17,398 bases of DNA from Propionibacteriaceae bacterium. GTDB taxonomy: Bacteria > Actinomycetota > Actinomycetes > Propionibacteriales > Propionibacteriaceae. Below are positions 14,780 to 17,398 of this stretch, in pieces. How positions within the stretch are numbered: the stretch's first letter is position 1; the number at the start of each line of letters is the position of its first letter. The stretch is taken from contig JAIRRM010000042.1 in assembly GCA_031255975.1 (NCBI GenBank), positions 1 through 17,398 on the forward strand, in the 5' to 3' direction. The translations under genes and the position numbers were made by a program. The notes under the pieces are model-generated. The model saw nothing but the letters and a program-made list of their open reading frames with translations. It was not told the DNA's origin and did no database searches.

Positions 14780-15823
14780 ATGACGCTCGCCCTGATCCCG
14801 GCGCTGAAGCCGCCAGCGACGTTGCCCTCGCTGGTTGGCGAATTGGCGCGCCACGGTATGCGAATCGTCGTCATCGATGACGGTTCCGAGGCCGGTTCCC
14901 AGCCGATCTTCGACGCGATACGAACAGACGCCGTGGTGTTACGCCATGACGTGAACCGGGGCAAAGGTGCGGCGTTGCGTACCGGCATGGCCTGGGTGGC
15001 GGCCAACTGCGCCCCCGACACCATCGTGGTCACCGTGGACGCGGACGGCCAGCACCTGCCAGACGACGTGGTGCGGGTGGCGGATGCGGCGACCGGGCTG
15101 GAACGCGGCATCGTGTTGGGTTCCCGCCAAGACGACGAAACCACCCCGCTGCGCAGCCGAGCCGGACATACCGTGACCCGGCTGCTTTCCCGATTAGCCA
15201 TCGGGCAGCGCCTCACCGACACCCAGACCGGGTTACGCGCCTTCCCGGCGACCCTCATCCCCTGGTTGCTGGATATCCCCGGCGATCGCTACGACTACGA
15301 GATGAACATGCTCATCATCGCGGGGCGCGACAAGGTGGCGCTGCGCGAGGTGCCGATCCAGACGGTGTACCTCGGCAAAAACGGAACCTCGCACTATCGC
15401 GCTTTCGTAGACTCATTCCGCATCGCCAAGGGGATGTTCGCGTTCGCCGGATCGAGCTTCATCTCGTTCTGCATCGACTACCTGTTGTACGCCGGTCTGG
15501 TCACTGTGGGCAGCGCGCTGGGGGTGCCGTACGTCGTCACCGGCTCCAACGTGTTGGCCCGTATCGGATCAGCCACCGTGAACTACAACCTGAACAAGCG
15601 TTACGTCTTTCAGGATGAGCGCCCCGCCAAACACAGCGCGGCGCAGTACGCGCTGCTGGCCGCCGGAATCCTCATCGGCAACACCGCGGTGTTGACCTGG
15701 CTCACCGACATCGGTGTAAACGCCTATTTCGCCAAGATCGTCGTCGAGACGGTGTTCTCCCTGGTCAGCTACACACTGCAACGCGCGGTGGTGTTCAACC
15801 ACGGCGGAGCCGCACATGACTGA
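14780..15823 (+). CDS. Bifunctional GT2 glycosyltransferase / GtrA-like membrane protein
   Basis: The N-terminal half (about 1-215) is a GT2 enzyme related to dolichol-phosphate mannosyltransferases. It has IDDGS (32-36), NRGKGAALRTGM (59-70), TVDADGQH with the DAD metal motif at 87-89, DTQTGLRAF (147-155) and YDYEMNML (171-178). The C-terminal part (about 220-345) is a GtrA domain with four membrane helices and the signature ARIGSATVNYNLNKRYVF (260-277). The enzyme probably makes a polyprenyl-phosphate sugar, and the GtrA part may help flip it across the membrane for use outside. An in-frame TAG directly precedes the ATG at 14780, which fixes the start. The stop overlaps the glycosidase gene by eight bases. 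The sugar is unknown. Confidence 0.92.
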   Translation: MTLALIPALKPPATLPSLVGELARHGMRIVVIDDGSEAGSQPIFDAIRTDAVVLRHDVNRGKGAALRTGMAWVAANCAPDTIVVTVDADGQHLPDDVVRVADAATGLERGIVLGSRQDDETTPLRSRAGHTVTRLLSRLAIGQRLTDTQTGLRAFPATLIPWLLDIPGDRYDYEMNMLIIAGRDKVALREVPIQTVYLGKNGTSHYRAFVDSFRIAKGMFAFAGSSFISFCIDYLLYAGLVTVGSALGVPYVVTGSNVLARIGSATVNYNLNKRYVFQDERPAKHSAAQYALLAAGILIGNTAVLTWLTDIGVNAYFAKIVVETVFSLVSYTLQRAVVFNHGGAAHD

Positions 15824-16805
15824 ACGTGATTCGTCCGTAAGCCGTGTCACAGGCGGCAATCGCGCCCAGCGCCGTTTCGCGTGGGTTTTCGCCGTCGTCG
15901 CAACGCTGTTCACCGCGTTCGTGCTGTTGGAAGCCTTCGTCATTCCGCGCTCCGGCGGTGGTGCCATCGAGGTTCCGGTGTTCACCCCGCCGCCGTTGCC
16001 GTCCGAGACCCCGACGCCGACATCCACCCCGGAGCCATGGCCACCTCCCCCGCCGCTGGGGATGCAGCGCACCTCCCCGGTACGAGTCTTCGTGGACGAT
16101 ACCCGCAAGATCGCCGTATCCACGTATCACATCTTCGACAGCGACGTTTATGTGGCCGACATCAAGCTCAGCGACGTCGCCGAACTGAAAACCGCTTTCG
16201 CCTCAGACACCTACGGACGCAACATCACCCAGCGGCCCTCCACCATGGCCAGGAATACGGGGGCCATCGTGGCCATCAACGGGGACTATTACGGTGCCCG
16301 CAGCGCCGGATACGTGATTCGCAACGGTGAACTGTATCGGGACCGGGCGGCGGGCAGCAGCCAAGAAGACATGATTATCTGGTGGAACGGCAGCAGCAGC
16401 ATCGTACACGAGAGGGATGTGAACGCCGCCGGCCTGATGGCGAACGGAGCGAGGCAGGGGTGGTCATTCGGCCCGGCGCTCATCGAGAACGGCGAGGTGG
16501 TGCTCGGCAGAGGGCAGTTGCCGTATCACACCGACCAAACCAACCCGCGTACCGCCATCGCCGAGGTGGAGCCACTGCATTATCTGTTGGTGGTGGTAGA
16601 CGGTCGCACCAGGAACTCAAAGGGATTGACCTTGTCGCAGTTCGCCAACGTGCTGGCCAAGTTCGAGGTGAACAACGCCTACAACCTAGACGGCGGCGGC
16701 ACCACCACAATGCTGTGGCATGGCGAGGTTATCAACCGACCAGTGGGTGACGGGGCCACCGGCACGGTGCAGGAAAGGTGGACGAGTGACATCGTTTACG
16801 TATGA
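15816..16805 (+). CDS. Membrane-anchored phosphodiester glycosidase (NAGPA domain)
   Basis: The NAGPA fold is named after the enzyme that uncovers mannose 6-phosphate by removing GlcNAc from a phosphodiester. Bacterial members are often in exopolysaccharide or cell-surface clusters. The 329-residue protein has one N-terminal helix (about 21-43), a Pro/Thr/Glu-rich linker (45-82), then the outer domain. Family marks are VAINGDYYG (152-160), RNGELYRD (169-176), NPRTAIAE (243-250), VVVDGR (259-264) and YNLDGGGTTTML (289-300). It overlaps the GT2-GtrA gene by eight bases and the next gene by twenty, so the three are surely one operon. It may cleave or trim the glycan whose precursor the GT makes (inference). 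Confidence 0.9.
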   Translation: MTERDSSVSRVTGGNRAQRRFAWVFAVVATLFTAFVLLEAFVIPRSGGGAIEVPVFTPPPLPSETPTPTSTPEPWPPPPPLGMQRTSPVRVFVDDTRKIAVSTYHIFDSDVYVADIKLSDVAELKTAFASDTYGRNITQRPSTMARNTGAIVAINGDYYGARSAGYVIRNGELYRDRAAGSSQEDMIIWWNGSSSIVHERDVNAAGLMANGARQGWSFGPALIENGEVVLGRGQLPYHTDQTNPRTAIAEVEPLHYLLVVVDGRTRNSKGLTLSQFANVLAKFEVNNAYNLDGGGTTTMLWHGEVINRPVGDGATGTVQERWTSDIVYV

Positions 16806-17205
16806 GCCTGCCCGGCGGGCATTACCCGAAACGAGCCGCTGGCGCGCCACCCGGGCGTGGTTGATCGCCACGGCGGGTTGTGGCGTCTTCTCGTTGGGCT
16901 ATCAGCAGTTCGCGCACGGAGTGGTGTCTTGGTGGATGGTGCTGCTCGCCGGCTGGCCGCTGCTATTGGGCGCGCTGCCTCACGCCGTGATCGCATTGCG
17001 CGTGGGTAAGGCGGGCGATGCCACCATTCGCTACCCCTGGGCACGGATGCTCTACGGCTGCGGCGTGGTCGCATTGACCCTCGGCTCCTGCATCACCGGA
17101 GTGTTCCAGATTTTCGGTTCCCCCAGTGACTACACCATCGGTTATTGGGCGATGGGCGGCGCACTGCTGCTGGCGGCGCTGGTGAGCCGACTGCGCAAGC
17201 GGTAG
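16786..17205 (+). CDS. Small four-helix membrane protein of unknown function
   Basis: I do not recognise the family. From the GTG at 16786 the protein has 139 residues with four likely membrane helices (about 24-43, 48-71, 87-110 and 118-134) and a basic tail, RLRKR. The GTG is chosen because AGGAAAGG lies a few bases upstream inside the glycosidase gene; the earlier in-frame ATG at 16720 would overlap that gene by 86 bases. The operon position, overlapping the glycosidase by twenty bases, points to a role in the same envelope pathway. A ten-pair hairpin follows the stop, so it is the last gene of the operon. Confidence 0.75.
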   Translation: MTSFTYEPARRALPETSRWRATRAWLIATAGCGVFSLGYQQFAHGVVSWWMVLLAGWPLLLGALPHAVIALRVGKAGDATIRYPWARMLYGCGVVALTLGSCITGVFQIFGSPSDYTIGYWAMGGALLLAALVSRLRKR

Positions 17206-17206
17206 T

Positions 17207-17234
17207 CCCCACAGCGACAGTGGCCGCTGTGGGG
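17207..17234 (+). terminator. Strong hairpin ending the GT-glycosidase operon
   Basis: CCCCACAGCG (17207-17216) pairs perfectly with CGCTGTGGGG (17225-17234) around an eight-base loop. It starts one base after the stop codon of the last gene. No U-tract follows. Its right arm abuts the tandem repeat array. Confidence 0.6.
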
Positions 17235-17398
17235 GGATTCCGGCTCAAAGGCCGGAATGACGCCGACTTCACACCGAAAGTCACGTTGCGGAGGGATTCC
17301 GGCTCAGAGGCCGGAATGACGCCGGCTTCACACCGAAAGTCACGTTGCGGAGGGATTCCGGCTCGAAGGCCGGAATGACGCCGCCTTTACACCGAAAG
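17235..17398. repeat. 59-bp tandem repeat array with internal hairpins, cut by the window end
   Basis: Units start at 17235, 17294 and 17353, with a constant 59-bp period; the third is cut at 17398. Each holds an eight-pair perfect inverted repeat, ATTCCGGC/GCCGGAAT, at 17237-17258, 17296-17317 and 17355-17376. Loops differ: TCAAAG, TCAGAG, TCGAAG. Outside the loop the units are nearly identical, differing mainly just after GACGCCG. Open frames across it arise from the repeat and are not counted as genes. Confidence 0.9.

Noticed and set aside
17145..17378. Plus-strand open frame through the repeat array
   Set aside because: It starts inside the small membrane protein gene and consists of translated 59-bp repeats; no sign of a real protein.
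17235..17398. Possible CRISPR array because of palindromic repeats at regular spacing
   Set aside because: The whole 59-bp unit is conserved, including the stretch between palindromes, so there are no unique spacers.

Overview
The window is GC-rich, gene-dense DNA from an actinobacterium. The diagnostic block is carD-ispD-ispF in tight tandem (5227-6926), the order known from Mycobacterium and relatives. Several genes also begin at, or a few bases downstream of, a TANNNT box, as expected for leaderless actinobacterial mRNAs. Genus cannot be fixed from the sequence. No rRNA, tRNA, CRISPR array or intact transposase was seen.

Layout. 1-1763 (+): the C-terminal part of a LytR-CpsA-Psr cell-wall ligase, then greA. 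1808-3517 (-): secreted/membrane DUF2207 protein, divergent from 3734-5083 (+), a membrane-anchored zinc metallopeptidase. 5227-6926 (-): ispF, ispD, carD. 7028-8314 (+): an MFS transporter. 8399-9568 (-): a CaiB/BaiF-type CoA-transferase/racemase. 9569-11765 is the accessory part: a decayed reading frame, a class II Fic protein, a frameshifted RhuM-like gene and a small winged-helix gene, all on the minus strand, followed by about 320 bp without a convincing gene. 11766-12515 (-): phosphoglycerate mutase. 12656-14708 (+): uracil/xanthine-type permease overlapping an SDR oxidoreductase. 14780-17205 (+): a tightly overlapping set of GT2-GtrA glycosyltransferase, phosphodiester glycosidase and a small four-helix membrane protein. 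It ends in a strong hairpin followed by a 59-bp tandem repeat array that runs off the window.

How the genes relate. Housekeeping functions dominate: transcription elongation and RNA polymerase control (GreA, CarD), the MEP isoprenoid pathway (IspD, IspF), glycolysis (Gpm) and pyrimidine uptake. Around them sit envelope functions: LCP ligase, DUF2207, metallopeptidase, and the GT2-GtrA/glycosidase pair. The last pair is likely to act on lipid-linked sugar and phosphodiester-linked surface glycans (inference).

The most unusual points are: (i) seven genes with a TANNNT box exactly 6-7 nt upstream of the start codon; (ii) the winged-helix/RhuM-like/Fic operon, whose middle gene appears broken by a small deletion yet keeps translational coupling to fic; (iii) the 59-bp hairpin repeat array; and (iv) a minus-strand remnant between fic and the CoA-transferase.
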